Shown here: one piece after another, positions 10,256-20,800 of the stretch
Position numbering within the stretch: position 1 is the first letter of the stretch
Layout of the letters: the number at the start of each line of letters is the position of its first letter
Assembly (NCBI GenBank): GCA_946811695.1
Contig: OX328126.1
Span: 82,286,467-82,350,466 of the forward strand
Direction: 5' to 3'
DNA length: 64,000 nt
Source: Gonocerus acuteangulatus
Lineage: Eukaryota > Arthropoda > Insecta > Hemiptera > Coreidae
Made by a program: the position numbers and the translations under genes
The notes under the pieces: model-generated
Database searches by the model: none
Seen by the model: the letters and a program-made list of their open reading frames with translations, nothing else
Told to the model about the DNA's origin: nothing

Positions 10256-11462
10256 ACTTTGGGCATCACCAATCGATCAACCAGCCGATCGACCTTCTCC
10301 GTCAGTTTGTTTACAGTCTGTATAAGACTGGTAACCATAGAGAACATGAGGGAAATGTTAATCCCCCCATCATTGGCTCTTCCTGGGGCACCATATGCTG
10401 TACAGGGGGAGGCTCTTCGTGCGCCACTGTTTCCTCGTGTAATGCGCCTCGAGTAATTTGGGAAAATAGGCATCCCGGACTCACGCGAGTAGCCGGCAAG
10501 CGGGCATTGCCAACAGGGGGGCCAGTGGGCACCGGGCCCCGCACGTGCGGAGCGGCCTTCTGGAGTCTTCACTCCTGAACGGTTTTAATAAGGGCCGTCC
10601 TTTTAGGACAGAGCCGGTACCCAGTGGGGTGTCCCTATTGGCACTGCACACACAGGGGGAGCTTTTTTGGGACATTGGTGAGTCCGATGTGCCTCTCCAC
10701 ACCACCCGCAACGACTCGGGCGCCCGCAATGTTGCGCCGTGTGGCCAAAATCCGTGCAGTGAAAACACTGCACAGACCCCCCCCCCCACCAGTGCGGAAA
10801 GGTGTTACTTTTATGTCGATGTGATTGAGATTTCGTCATTTTTGAAACTTCTGCAGTGTAACTGCGTGTGATGTAACCACTAATATCAGACTGAGCTCGA
10901 GCTTCTCGCCCGTCTCCAGGGTTTTAGTAAGGCGCGAGGCCTTTTTGAAGCCTGGGAGCTCAGCTCGTAATGCATTTATGATGTCATCGAGTGGGTGATC
11001 TCGGTCAAACCCATGTAACAAGAAGCGCTTATCGCGCTTCTTGTCCTTAGGGGCAAAGGAGTGGAACGTGATTTTCGGATCTTCCCGAAGCAAGTTCCAT
11101 ATCAAAAGGTGGTCGGCAGCAGTTTCGACAAATAATCGGGTCTCTTTGTCACTGTTGGATATTGTAAATTTTGTAATTCCTTGGTCCAATAGCTGGGCCT
11201 TAAGGTGACCAGCCGCTATTGGGGGTGAAATTATGAAGGAGGGCTGTCTTTGTGGGCGGGAAGCCGCAAGAGACGGGGCTTGAGAACTCCGAAAAGGAGG
11301 GGGTGGGTTCCTTAGTGGGAAGTGGGAAAACGAATTGGACGTTTTAGTGGGGGTAAGTTTAATTAGCCGAGGCCTGGCCGTAAATGTTTTCTTGACTGGG
11401 TCAAACCCCTCATCCTCAACATGACCCTGTTTCAAGGAACTTTGCTCCTCGACGCCCTCCAT
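10252..11462 (-). pseudogene. LINE family A ORF1 (gag-like), frameshifted
   Basis: The start MEGVEEQSSLKQGHVEDEGF at 11462 matches other family A and B starts. Segments in order: FTARPRLIKLTPT, QPSFIISPPIAAGHLKAQLL, DKRFLLHGFDRDHP (PRE_C2HC-like region). After frameshifts near 10840 come knuckles CFHCTDFGHTAQHC and CGWCGEAHRTHQC. After another shift, the C-terminal MFSMVTSLIQTVNKLTEKVD ends VMPKV. A run of ten C bases near 10780 is one likely indel site. In a working element this is the RNA-binding ORF1p. Confidence 0.82.
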
Positions 11463-11789
11463 GGAGGGGGATAAAAGGGGAGTAGAAGGGATAGGAATGG
11501 GCAGGAAGAAAGGATGGGCAAAGGAAGGGGACTTGCAGCCTGCACCACCAGTGCTGCAAGGTGGTCTAAGACTTGGCCGAACCCCCGAGCAATTCCCTCT
11601 AGCCCCCGTGGACTACGGCTTGCTCAGAGATCCAGGATGTATTAACTGCTCCTCTCTTCGGGACAGCCGCCAGGGAAGAGCTCAATATGCTCTCTTGTCA
11701 GCTTGAAGAAGGTCGTGTTCAGTCTTCAGGATCGCTTCGGCTTATGGTTACAGGCGTCGGCTTTGCTCGATGGCTGCTCACTACAGAAT
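11463..11789 (-). mobile_element. LINE family A 5' UTR
   Basis: Leader homologous to 32598-32931 and 37400-37640. It contains the conserved GACTACGGCTTGCTCAGAG (plus strand) and ends rightward at CTACAGAAT, the same 5' terminus as the copy at 32931. Both copies can therefore be called 5'-complete. Confidence 0.7.
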
Positions 11790-11818
11790 GACGTAACTTG
11801 CTGCAGGGCCTCTGAGAA

Positions 11819-11826
11819 TATTTATA
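11819..11826 (-). promoter_or_regulatory. TATA-box-like TATAAATA upstream of LINE A 5' end
   Basis: On the minus strand TATAAATA lies 30 bp upstream of the family A 5' terminus. The flank here is otherwise unrelated to the flank of the copy at 32931, which also has TATAAATA 26 bp upstream. Promoter function is inference. Confidence 0.35.
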
Positions 11827-12589
11827 GGCGTTTCCGTGCTTCTGCGAAACAATGGCGTTGATGCAGGTGCTGCTATCTGTTAATGGTTCGTGCAACAATT
11901 ATCACTGGATTAGGAGCAGGATATTTCTATTCGTGACATATTATTTTTTTCTTTGGGACCTTCTACAAAAATACATTTGGTTGCACTGGTGAGCTCTGAT
12001 AGAAGCAAAGGACAAAATATAATGAAATATGGGTACAACCCAAACTTATTGTAAAAATAATAATTATTAGCTTTACCTTCAGGGCATCCACCTCCAGGTA
12101 TACGATATTGAAAGGTGAGAAAAAAGGAAACAGGGTTTAGGAAAAGAATTGAGGGAATTATGGAAGTATCTCACCATTCGCCGGGTAGGTAGGCATTAGG
12201 AAAGGTCCAATATAACAAACATGTGCCGGCTATAGGAATAATAATGCCAAGAACAACATATAACACCAAGGGAAGCGGAAAATAAACCATTAAAAGCCAC
12301 TGGCATTCACATACATAACAAGAGTTGCTTGTGCATGGGCCGGCTATAGGAATAAGAATGGCGGACCAGGCTCTCCCCTATACGCGAGGACTAGTGGTGC
12401 CTAAATCACATACTCGCAATTCGTGTAATATCTGTCGCGAAACATAAAAATATTTGAATGCCTCTTACAATTGATTTTAATTCTAACAATAATTAAACTT
12501 AATAATCATAAATTTTAATGATAATGAAACCTTACAATAATTAATCCTAATAATGATTAAATACCATCAAAAATAACGCACAATATTAG
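11827..12589. other. AT-rich region without recognisable gene
   Basis: No coding frame of note. One direct duplication is visible: GCCGGCTATAGGAATAA occurs at about 12228 and again at about 12340. The rest is low-complexity AT-rich DNA. Confidence 0.6.
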
Positions 12590-12927
12590 TGTAACGTTTT
12601 ATGGCATCATCAAGTGTTTGAGTTTCATCGATGTGAGATATTATTTGTGTAAGATGTTTTTGTATTTTGTCCAGTCTGCTTTAATAAATTGTCGCTTTGA
12701 GTGTGGGCTTATCATGTCTGTGGAGTTCATAATTCTAATTATTTATGCTGCTTGAATAAAATCTAGTCCTGTGTAAGTGGTGATAATGTGTGATAAGTAG
12801 GTCATGTTGGGATCTGCATTGTGGCTGAATGTGTGGGAGCCTGGGTTTATTACTGTCAGAGAATAATTTTGTAAGCTTAGACCCCATGGGATTACAGTTC
12901 ATGTTATGCGAGGCACTGTGTTTTGTG
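12590..12927 (-). mobile_element. LINE family E endonuclease fragment, copy 2
   Basis: The minus strand reads SKLTKLFSDSN and PGSHTFSHNADPNM (with shifts), matching TKLTKYPLTVIHPGTHTFRH of the family C endonuclease near 21200. Homology continues left to about 12590, past the position equivalent to the SDH motif. It is the paralogue of 3656-3819 and directly abuts a piggyBac remnant. Confidence 0.65.
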
Positions 12928-13275
12928 AACATAATAACTGTGAACTTAATAACATAATGATTACAGTGTTTTCTTCTGCTCCCATTTGTTTATTATAATT
13001 GGAAACTATACTTGGTTTCAATTTTTGAAGCCCTGTTTTAAAATCAACCTTAGCCGTCTGCAATATCTCTGGAATATGATAAGTGGCCAGCATCCAAATT
13101 TATTTTTTGTCGCAAAAGTGACACATTGTTGGTGACGCCTACAGCTTTTGCTGAATTCTCTTTTTGCGGACTGTTCCCGTGTTCTTGTAGCAAAAGATCT
13201 GCTTTCTTAGATCTTTCGTAAAGCCACATAAATGAGTCCAGACTACTGTACCAATTATCAAGAAATGTACTGTTT
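12928..13275 (-). pseudogene. piggyBac transposase remnant, internally deleted (copy 2)
   Basis: It contains LDNWYSSLDSFMWLYERS (catalytic DNW), KPSIVSNYNKQMGA and NTVIIMLLSSQ, the same residues as the first piggyBac remnant. Here the FFKQYI coding start is joined straight to FLDNWY, so the intervening ~150 bp present in copy 1 is deleted. The C-terminus and 3' TIR are missing at the LINE junction. A Helentron-like element begins at 13276. Confidence 0.8.
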
Positions 13276-13546
13276 AAAAAAAGTCCGACTCGCAGGAACT
13301 GCCTCATCTTAGCGCGGTTCCGTTCTTATCCCTAGTCTAATTTCGAAAGATTAAAATAGAAGCAGTTATTATTTTGTTGAGAGGAGATCGTTGACCGTTG
13401 ATGATGCAAGGTAGGGATTGTCCGGGTTAGGTCACTGCTACTTAATAATACATACTCCATATGTGTATGTATGTGGGCATATATATGTACATATGTGTGC
13501 GTGTGTATGTGTATGTGTATATGCATATATATAAATATATATATTA

Positions 13547-13552
<6 letters not shown>

Positions 13553-13583
<31 letters not shown>
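13553..13583. repeat. TA microsatellite inside H1
   Basis: TA dinucleotides within the extra insert of H1, flanked by TG-rich variants from 13455. Confidence 0.85.
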
Positions 13584-13586
<3 letters not shown>

Positions 13587-13647
13587 AGGTATATTTACAT
13601 AGATATGTGCATATATTAGTGTTAAATATGTCCTACTTGTATTTACA

Positions 13648-13689
13648 GCCCTGATGAAGGCTTGAAGTTCAAGCCGAAACGTCGGCACA
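13648..13689 (+). ncRNA. Hammerhead-ribozyme-like core motif
   Basis: CTGATGA is followed by a perfect 6-bp stem (GGCTTG/CAAGCC), then GAAAC and GTC. A possible short stem I forms from GCC before and GGC after. Order and spacing match the CUGAUGA...GAAA core of hammerheads. However, no real stem III lies between GAAA and GUC, so self-cleavage is doubtful. A degenerate relative in the opposite orientation is at 46931-46964 in H4. Confidence 0.3.
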
Positions 13690-14952
13690 ATAAAACCATT
13701 TTTACGATAAAATGTAGTTTTATTAAGTAGCAGTGACCGAACCCTGACAGTTATATTTTGGTTCCACCAGTCTTGAAAGGTAGGATTTACAATCTTACCT
13801 GGAAGGGTCGGCAACACTAGAAACCGTCCCGCTAGTTACAAGGTCTTGGAATCTTGGAACTCTATATTTCTAACAATAAATTGTTTTTGTTATTTTACTT
13901 AACCTGTTTTATTTTCGAATACATTATCCAACTATAAGCAATTAAAAAATAACAAGGAATAAAATACAGACAAAAAGAACACTTCGAATAAGCGAAATCA
14001 ATTACTTTAAAGCTTTAAGCTCTTATTTCTCCGATTGACATCGCCTAATCAAAACTTTCATTAGAACCTTTTATGTAGAGCATTTAATAAGCTTTCTAAT
14101 GGTATTCTTCCGTTTACCAAAATTCTCAACAGTTTTCGAGATATTAATGAATGTTCCCAAAATTTATATTATTTCTAGCAACAGACAATTGGCCTCATTT
14201 TTCATATCCTGTTTTACACACAAAATTTTCGCAACATAAGAAATTACAAAAATAAAAAGCAATAAAAAACGAAGGGAAAGAGACAAAAATTACAACAAGA
14301 ACGACAAAAACCCGTTCATAAGAACAAAACAGACGTATTTGAAGTTTTAAGCACTTATTTCTCCGATTGACATAACCTAATCAAAAATAGTTTTAGAATC
14401 TTCTTTGTAGAGAATTTAGTAAGCTTTCAAATAGTTTCTATCCACTTACCACGATTTCCCAACCGTATTCGAGATATTAATGAAAGTATACGAACTTCCC
14501 AAAACTTTTCATGTCTGTTCATAAAATATTTTATTCTAACCCTTCCTTAACTCCAAACGTAACAAAACTTTCAACATATTAGTTTTAATGAAAGTAGAAC
14601 ATGCAGATAAAGTTTCAACTGAATCCCGTAATTCTAAGTACCCAAACCAAAAACGGTATTCAAAAACTATTTTTCCAATTTTCTCGAAAACGGTTAAAGC
14701 GATCGCCTTCAAAATGGTTTCATTCGTTTTCCTAGCCCAGGAATCATATAAAACGAGTACTTACAAGCTTATGAACTCAAAAACGTAAGCGTTACGATTT
14801 TTTTTTGCGCGAATTTCGCCCCAAACGCCATCTTCCAGTAGGCGGATTTTGCTGGTTAACGAACTTGACCTTTCAAATTGGACGAAGGATTTTTGTACCA
14901 AATTTCATCAAAATCGGACCATTCGTCTTCTATCTAGAGAGCGAACAGACAA

Positions 14953-14953
<1 letters not shown>

Positions 14954-15038
<85 letters not shown>
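14954..15038. repeat. TA microsatellite near the 3' end of H1
   Basis: Interrupted TA run located at the position where every H copy has one, between the GTACCAAATTTC block and the terminal hairpin. Confidence 0.9.
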
Positions 15039-15039
<1 letters not shown>

Positions 15040-15175
15040 AATTTGAACCACCGTTATTTTCGGTCTCTAGGGGTTCTGAAACGCGAAATTTTCTAGTCGG
15101 CACTTCCGGATTGTTTCATTGTATCAACCCTATAAGCGGGGTTCCTCCCTATGGGGGAGGGAGGAACCGCGCTAA

Positions 15176-16490
15176 AACAGCCTTCCATTGAATTAGGGAA
15201 GGCTCTCATCGATACATAAATTTTGATGATTGGCTGTTGTCAAAAAAGTGAAGCATTCACTTAATTGTTCATTGTCCCTAGACGTAATTTTTCTAAAAAT
15301 TGGTGTTTCCAAGAGTGGATCCTTTGACCAATTTTCAGGAATTTATAACTTCGCAGTATGTTACTCCCAAAAATTAATAAAAATAATTGGTTGTCACTTC
15401 TTTCCAGGCTTTCAGCCTCTTTGTTATACTCGTAATATTTGACAATTGTTTCTGGAATAAATTTGTCTTATCACACAAGTTTTGGACGAAGTCAATCCAA
15501 AAAAGTCTACAATTGTGCCGCAGGAGAGTAGATCTGAAGGGAATGTTCAAATTCACCTTTCTCGATATAATTAATTAATGATTGTATGTCCAATCATTTT
15601 TTGGTCATAGCCACGTCCAATAGCCTGTCGACCTTTCACTGAGCTTGTTCACAGTGTTTTACTAGGCCCATTATGAGCGTGAACATCTCGCCCATACTCT
15701 CATCCCCTGCGGTTCTGCCGTGGGCGATGCAATCGTTTTTTTCTCGGGATCTCCCCCAGTTATTCATCCTCTAAAGATATAATTAGCACATTCACTTGTC
15801 AAATAGATATTCTCATTTTTTCCTGTAATTTCATTTTGAGGTAGTTCTTTATTTAATAAATTACCAGAACCGAATTTCACCTTCTGGAATATTTTGAAAG
15901 GTGTCAATAAAGAATTCTTTTATTATGGCACTCTCCTTCATGGGTTCATCTTCAAAAGTATGATTACCTTCAATATTTTCCCACTCGCTCGTTAAATTGA
16001 TTGTTTAACTTTTAGCTACATCTTTAGATGGAGTTGATAAAACATCAGAAATGAATTCTACATTACTTGAACTATCATTCTGAAAAATATTCTTCTTAGT
16101 AATCTTTTGGTTGGATGTGCTCTTCCTGGTAGTGTAAACTCTCCTATTGTTCTTTATTGTATGTGTTCTATGACAAAATTTACACTGCCAAGGACTATAT
16201 AACCGAGATAATCACGCCAAAGCTGAATACAAATAAAAATTTGATTTGTATTACAATAAGTTTCTCCATGTAAAAAGAGAAATTTTTTCGGCCAGCACAG
16301 TGAAACAAGTTCCACTGAAGAAAGCGGGGACAGTATACTTTTGTCAATGACGGAACGAAAGGGAAGGAGAAGTGAACAAAGTCAGTTTAATCTCTCTTAA
16401 GTGTCATGGTAAATGCATCTTGTGTTCTATGGTTTGTTCCTATTGTCATCTAGAATGTGTTATAGTACGCCTACTAGCCGTCTACTTAAG
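15176..16490 (-). mobile_element. Decayed LINE family E, ORF1 end plus endonuclease start, copy 2
   Basis: Paralogue of 5970-7287. It has the same GGGAAGGCTCTCATC left end, the same endonuclease start near 15590 (ATGATTGGACATAC on the minus strand), and the same ORF1 C-terminal remnant near 15640-15710. The linker SDVLSTPSKDVAKS and knuckle QCKFCHRTH are also the same. It continues right into family C-like 3' UTR and RT C-terminus at 16491, an arrangement partly preserved in copy 1. Confidence 0.6.
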
Positions 16491-16945
16491 TCCGTATAAG
16501 AATTTGATGTGACGTCGTATTATGAATTCTGAAACTTTCAGGATTTCTAATAGTTTGTGTATGTCTGGACCCTTGAGTTTTTTTGGGAAGTGCTCCGTGT
16601 TATTGTTTTGAGTATTCGGCTCTGAAAATACTGTAGTTTTTTTAGTATTGAGGGGTTCAGAAAGTGAAAGAGTGGTGTGCCGTATAATAGTGCTGGTCGT
16701 AAGGCTCCTTTATATATGAGTAATTTCAGTCTGAGTGACAGGTTGGGTGAATTGAGTAGATATCCAAGAGAGCGGGCTTTTGTTGGCGATTTCTGAGGTG
16801 TAAATGGAAAAGAGTGTAGGTGCGAGTACTGACCCTTGCGGCACGCCACAGAGGACGGAGTGTGTGCTAGACCCCCCTACCCTAACTGTCTTAGTACGTC
16901 CGTAAGGAAAAGAGTGTATTATGTTATTGAGTTGTTCTGGACATT
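16491..16945 (-). pseudogene. LINE family C RT fragments (finger/palm and C-terminus), deleted
   Basis: The minus strand encodes PEQLNNIIHSFPYGRTKTVR and CGVPQGSVLAPTLFSIYTSE (RT palm motif), then jumps to SPTKARSLGYLLNSPNLSLR and LKLLIYKGALRPALLYGTPL. The YADD block is deleted. At about 16945 the upstream sequence switches to a family B-like ORF1, so this is one half of a chimera. Confidence 0.75.
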
Positions 16946-17785
16946 TGTTAGTTGATAGGATAGTCTCTATCGAAGCCATAGAGGAAGTAACGGTTGTCGC
17001 GCTTCTTGGACTTAGGGGCGTGAGTGTGAAAGGACACATTCTGATCCTCCTTAAGTATATACCAGACTGCCAGGTGGTCTCGAGTATTCATGAGAAAGAG
17101 CCTGGTCTTTTTGTCACTATTTGATATCCTAAATTGTTCAATATCCCTAGCTTTTAGCTGGTATTTTAGGTTTGCAACAGCTATTGGGGGAGTAATGATA
17201 TACGGCGGCTGCCATTCAGTTTTTTAGTTAGTGTCTCGGTGTTATCTTTTCTTACACCATCTTCTGCCGCCTTAGCGGCTGCCTGAAGAGGTGTGAAGGT
17301 GTTATCTTTTCTTACACCATTTTCTGCCGCCTTAGCGGCTGCCTGAAGAGGTGTGAAGGAATTGTGAACCTCTGGTACAGAGGTATGTGGCAGTCTTAAA
17401 GGGCAGTAAATTTTTTACGAGGGAGGGTGTAACCCTCATCCCCGACATGGACATGCTTGAGTGATCCCTGTATGTCGTCCAATTCCATGATGGATTGGCC
17501 CGGAGAGCCATTTTTAATGTCTGATTGGGGCCCTGGAGAGCCTGTAATTCCAAGGGTGCTTTGACCATAGCCCAAAGAGCTAGACCGTGAGCTGGCTGGC
17601 TCTGAAAAGGGCCGTTGACACCCTCTAAGGGGAGGGTGGTGATATTGTTCTGCTGTCGCGCCAGCGCAGTGAATTTCATTGATGAAAGCAAGAGTGGGAC
17701 AGCTAGAATTTTTATTGTGCAGCAGTAGTGGAGAGCAGGTAATGAATGGTTCTTTTTCGGCTGCTAGCTGCTAACTCTAATGTAT
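16946..17785 (-). pseudogene. LINE family B-like ORF1, N-terminal part, with 5' end
   Basis: It contains the leader ALARQQNNITTLPLEGVNGP (17332-17691) and, after shifts, a polar GMRVTPSLVKN stretch. The conserved region encodes sequences like KKRDNRYFLYGFDRDYP before switching into RT. A 60-bp tandem duplication lies at 17231-17350 (units ending GCGGCTGCCTGAAGAGGTGT). The 5' end at about 17785 is followed by CTTGAAGATAC and a poly(T), the recurrent array junction in a mutated form. Confidence 0.65.
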
Positions 17786-17802
17786 TCTTGAAGATACGTT
17801 AA

Positions 17803-18716
17803 TTTTTTTTCCTTACCCTCCTAAGACTTATAATTGACAATATAGTGCAGCAGGCACCTGGCACAGGAATAATCCACACCTTATCCTACAACCTATGTAC
17901 TAGAAGGGGGAACACTTATACAAGGGGATCTTAAGCCTACATAGTGTACTAACTAATACTAGGGGGTATCAGGGAAACATTGGGAGGGACAATATTGTGG
18001 GGTGATCGCGGTCGAAACCGTGAAGTGGAAATTTTCGGTCCCTCTTTTTTGATTTGGGCGCATGAGTGAAAGAGGATAAATTGCTGTTCTCCTTCAGCAT
18101 TTGCCTAACAGCATTGTGATTGGCCCGGTTCATCAAGAAGAGACGGGTCTCCCGATCGCTATTGGAAATTCTAAAATTATGGATGTCCCAAGATATCAGC
18201 TCTGGGACTTGAGGTCGGAAGCTGCGAGTGGGGGCGAGATGATGAAGAGAGGCTGTCTTTCAATCTTCAATTCATCCTCCTTTTCATTTTCTGTGTTATT
18301 ATTGGCGGCCTGTGTCTCCTCAAGTGGGGTAAACGAGTTCCGTACATCTGTGGTTGTGGGCCACGGGAGTCGTGGGCGACCTGTGTATATTTTGCGAGGG
18401 AGGGTGAAGCCCTCATCCTCGCCGTGTCCCCGCTTTAGCGATTGCTGTTCATCCTGCTCCACAGTAGACTGAAGTTGGCCCAGAGAGCCACCCGGAAGTA
18501 GATGTAGCGGGCTTGAAGAGCCCCTGGTAAAACTGAGGGTGCTTTGACCATAGCCCAAAGAGCTAGGTCCGTTAGATCCCAGAGCTGGCTTCTGCTGTCC
18601 CGCTAGCGCAGTGAATTCCACTGATGAAAGCTGATGAAGAGTGGGGCAGCTAGAATTTTAATTTGTAGCAGTAGTAGAGAGCAGGTGTTGTTCTTCTTCG
18701 GCTAGTGAATGAATTA
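17803..18716 (-). mobile_element. LINE family B copy reduced to 5' ORF1 plus 3' UTR (B4)
   Basis: Short poly(T) at 17803-17810, then the family B 3' end (GAGGGTAAG before the tail). At about 18000 the 3' UTR is joined directly to ORF1 coding GFDRDHP. ORF1 runs to 18621 and includes DEQQSLKRGHGEDEGFTLPR and PLFIISPPLAASDLKSQS. All of ORF2 and the knuckles are deleted. The right flank is TATGAAGATAG followed by the next poly(T). Confidence 0.78.
18196..18621 (-). pseudogene. Family B ORF1 N-terminal frame
   Basis: Open for 141 residues. The probable true start is at the Met-less EQDEQQSLKRGHGEDEGF block (start codon mutated). It ends at LKSQS, where frameshift and deletion begin. It aligns closely with the ORF1 copies at 20394 and 29763. 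Confidence 0.65.
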
Positions 18717-18723
18717 TGAAGAT

Positions 18724-18758
<35 letters not shown>

Positions 18759-19054
18759 CTTCTTACCCTCCATTAATATAATATTTACACCTTAATCTAC
18801 ACCTTATTCTACAACTTATCTGTTAGAAGGGGGAGCAATAATACAAGGGAGTCTTTAGCCTACTTAGCATACTAACTAATACTAGGGGGGTCAAAGTGAC
18901 ATTGGGAGGGACAATACAGGATGTAACTTAAGCCTAACTTATAACTAACTTACAAACTAACAATATTTACAGAATTAAGGTGCTGCCTCTGCCTCGTCAA
19001 GGATGTCGACCGCCATTCTTGTACTTCCTTGCCATCTTGGTAGAAGAGGAGGTG

Positions 19055-19645
19055 TTACATCCTGAAAATGGGGTTGTTGCTGTGCCGCAAGCCATCGTAA
19101 AACATTACGTGTTGCCTTCGGATCAACTGATGAACCCTTGGCAGCTCGAGTTCATCGTGGAGGAGGTAAGGCTTCATCCTCTGAAGGTGAGTGTGCTGCA
19201 CCACTCGGAACTGCACCCGTTCTGGAATCGCCATAGTTTTCTCAGTGTCCCAGGGAAGATGTATCGAAGGGCCGGGGTGCTCCATGGAGGAGGGTAGGTC
19301 GGATGATAGCCTTGTAGATCAGGAGCTTCAGCCGGAGGGATAGCTGGGCCGATCTCAGGAGGTGGTTGAGGCGATACGTCTTCTGCCGGGCTTCCTTCAG
19401 GCGACTGTTGACATGCGGCGACTGTTGACATCTATTCCTACACGGGAGAGTTCATCAACAATCTTCTCACAGGCCTTCTGAGCTCGTCCGAGGGCGATCC
19501 GTGCGTTGAAGCTAGAGGAATTGATGCCAATGTCATCAGCATAGGCAGCTGAGGAGATTTTAGGGAACTTCAATCCTACGATATGGGCAGTGTATATAGT
19601 AAACAGCACCGATCCCTGTGGAATGCCACACGTCGCTTCGGCCAT
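19055..19645 (-). pseudogene. Family B RT palm and C-terminal fragments
   Basis: CGIPQGSVLFTIYTAHIVGL then AAYADDIGINSSSFNAR (the YADD catalytic box) and KIVDELSRVGIDVNS. After frameshifts come PPWSTPALRYIFPGTLRKL and LHDELELPRVHQLIRRQH. An additional short deletion removes the stretch between VNS and the C-terminal domain. Confidence 0.75.
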
Positions 19646-19667
19646 TTGTCTAGTCAGTGCCTGACGC

Positions 19668-20394
19668 TTAGAGCACAGGCGCTACGTGGTGGGGTGCTGT
19701 TCCTGGCAAGTTGACTGGTAGGGGGGGCCGATTTTGGGCATTCGTGGGTCCAATGGGCTTCACCGCACCAGCCGCAGTTGCTCGGATGTCCACAATAGAT
19801 AGCTGTATGCCCGAAGGACATACAGTGAAAGCATTGGACGGGGCCACCCTCTGTTCAGAATGTGGTTGCTTTAAATGAGATGTGGTCGATGTGACCAAGT
19901 CTTTCCAAGTCTTTAAGGGTTACATAGTGGTTGGTGGTGACCAGGATGGGGCTTAGCTCCGCCTTTTCCCCATTGGCCAAGTTCTTAGTGAGCCGGGCCG
20001 CTTTCTTAAAGCCATTCAGTCTAGTGTTTAGTTCATGTGTAATGTCACTGATAGGGTGATCACGGTCAAAGCCGTGGAGCAGAAATTTACGGTCCCTCTT
20101 TCTTGATTTAATTGCGAATGAATGAAACGATAAGTTGCTGTCCTCCTTCAAAATTTGCCACACGGCATTGTGATCAGCCCGGCTTATCAAGAAGAGACGG
20201 GTCTCCCGGTCACTGTTGGATATTTTAAAATTTTGGATACCACGAGAAATCAGCTGGGACTTAAGGTCAGAAGCTGAGAGTGGGGGAGAGATGATGAAGG
20301 GAGGCTGTCTTTCAGGCTTTGATACTGTCTCCGTTTCATTTTCTAAGTTATTGGCGGCCAGTGACTCCGTGAGTGGCGTGAACGAGTTCCGCAC
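19668..20394 (-). pseudogene. Family B ORF1 conserved region and CCHC knuckles
   Basis: The frame 19855-20394 encodes RQPPFIISPPLSASDLKSQL, KFLLHGFDRDHPISDI and LERLGHIDHISFKATTF. Continuing in another phase are CFHCMSFGHTAIYC and CGWCGEAHWTHEC. So the PRE_C2HC-like region is intact and two of the knuckles are visible. It is a Jockey-clade ORF1p relic. Confidence 0.8.
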
Positions 20395-20800
20395 GTCTGT
20401 GAGTGTAGTGCGCGGTGGTCGTGGGTGCCCTGTATATTTTTTGTGAGGGAGGGTGAAGCCATCTTCCTCACCGTGTCCCTGCTTTAGCGATAGATGTTGG
20501 TCATCTTGCTCCGTTTACTGATGTTGGCCCAGAGAGCCATCTGGAAGCGAATGTTGCGGGCTTGAAGAGTGCGTGGTTAAGATAAGGGTGCTTTGACCGT
20601 AGCCCAAATAGCTAGGCCTGTTAGATACCCCGGCTGGCTGGCCCTGAAAAGGGCCCCAGCCCTCCTGGGGGAGGGTGATATTCGTTTGCTGTCCCCTCAG
20701 CATACTGAATCACTATGAAAGCAGGAGGGGGACAGCAAGATTTTTCTTTTGTACGTGGCAGCAGTAGAGCAGTAATGTCTTTCTCGTTTGGCTGCTAGTT

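Larger units (their letters stand above)
13276..15175 (+). mobile_element. Helentron-like non-autonomous element, family H (H1)
   Basis: The 5' end is AAAAAAAGTCCGACTCGCAG, then about 33 bp in, TTAGCGCGGTTCC. The 3' end is a perfect 11-bp stem (15140-15150 with 15158-15168, loop ATGGGGG) followed by GCGCTAA. The 5' subterminal 13-mer is the inverse of the 3' terminal GGAACCGCGCTAA, giving asymmetric inverted termini. A TA microsatellite sits about 100 bp before the hairpin. There is no ORF for a Rep/helicase. These are the traits described for Helentron-associated (HINE/DINE-1-like) elements. The sequence around 13340-13800 is an extra insert not shared by all copies. Confidence 0.7.

Noticed and set aside
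13276..15175. H elements as classical TIR transposons
   Set aside because: The inverted match is subterminal on one side only and the empty-site comparison shows no fixed target duplication.
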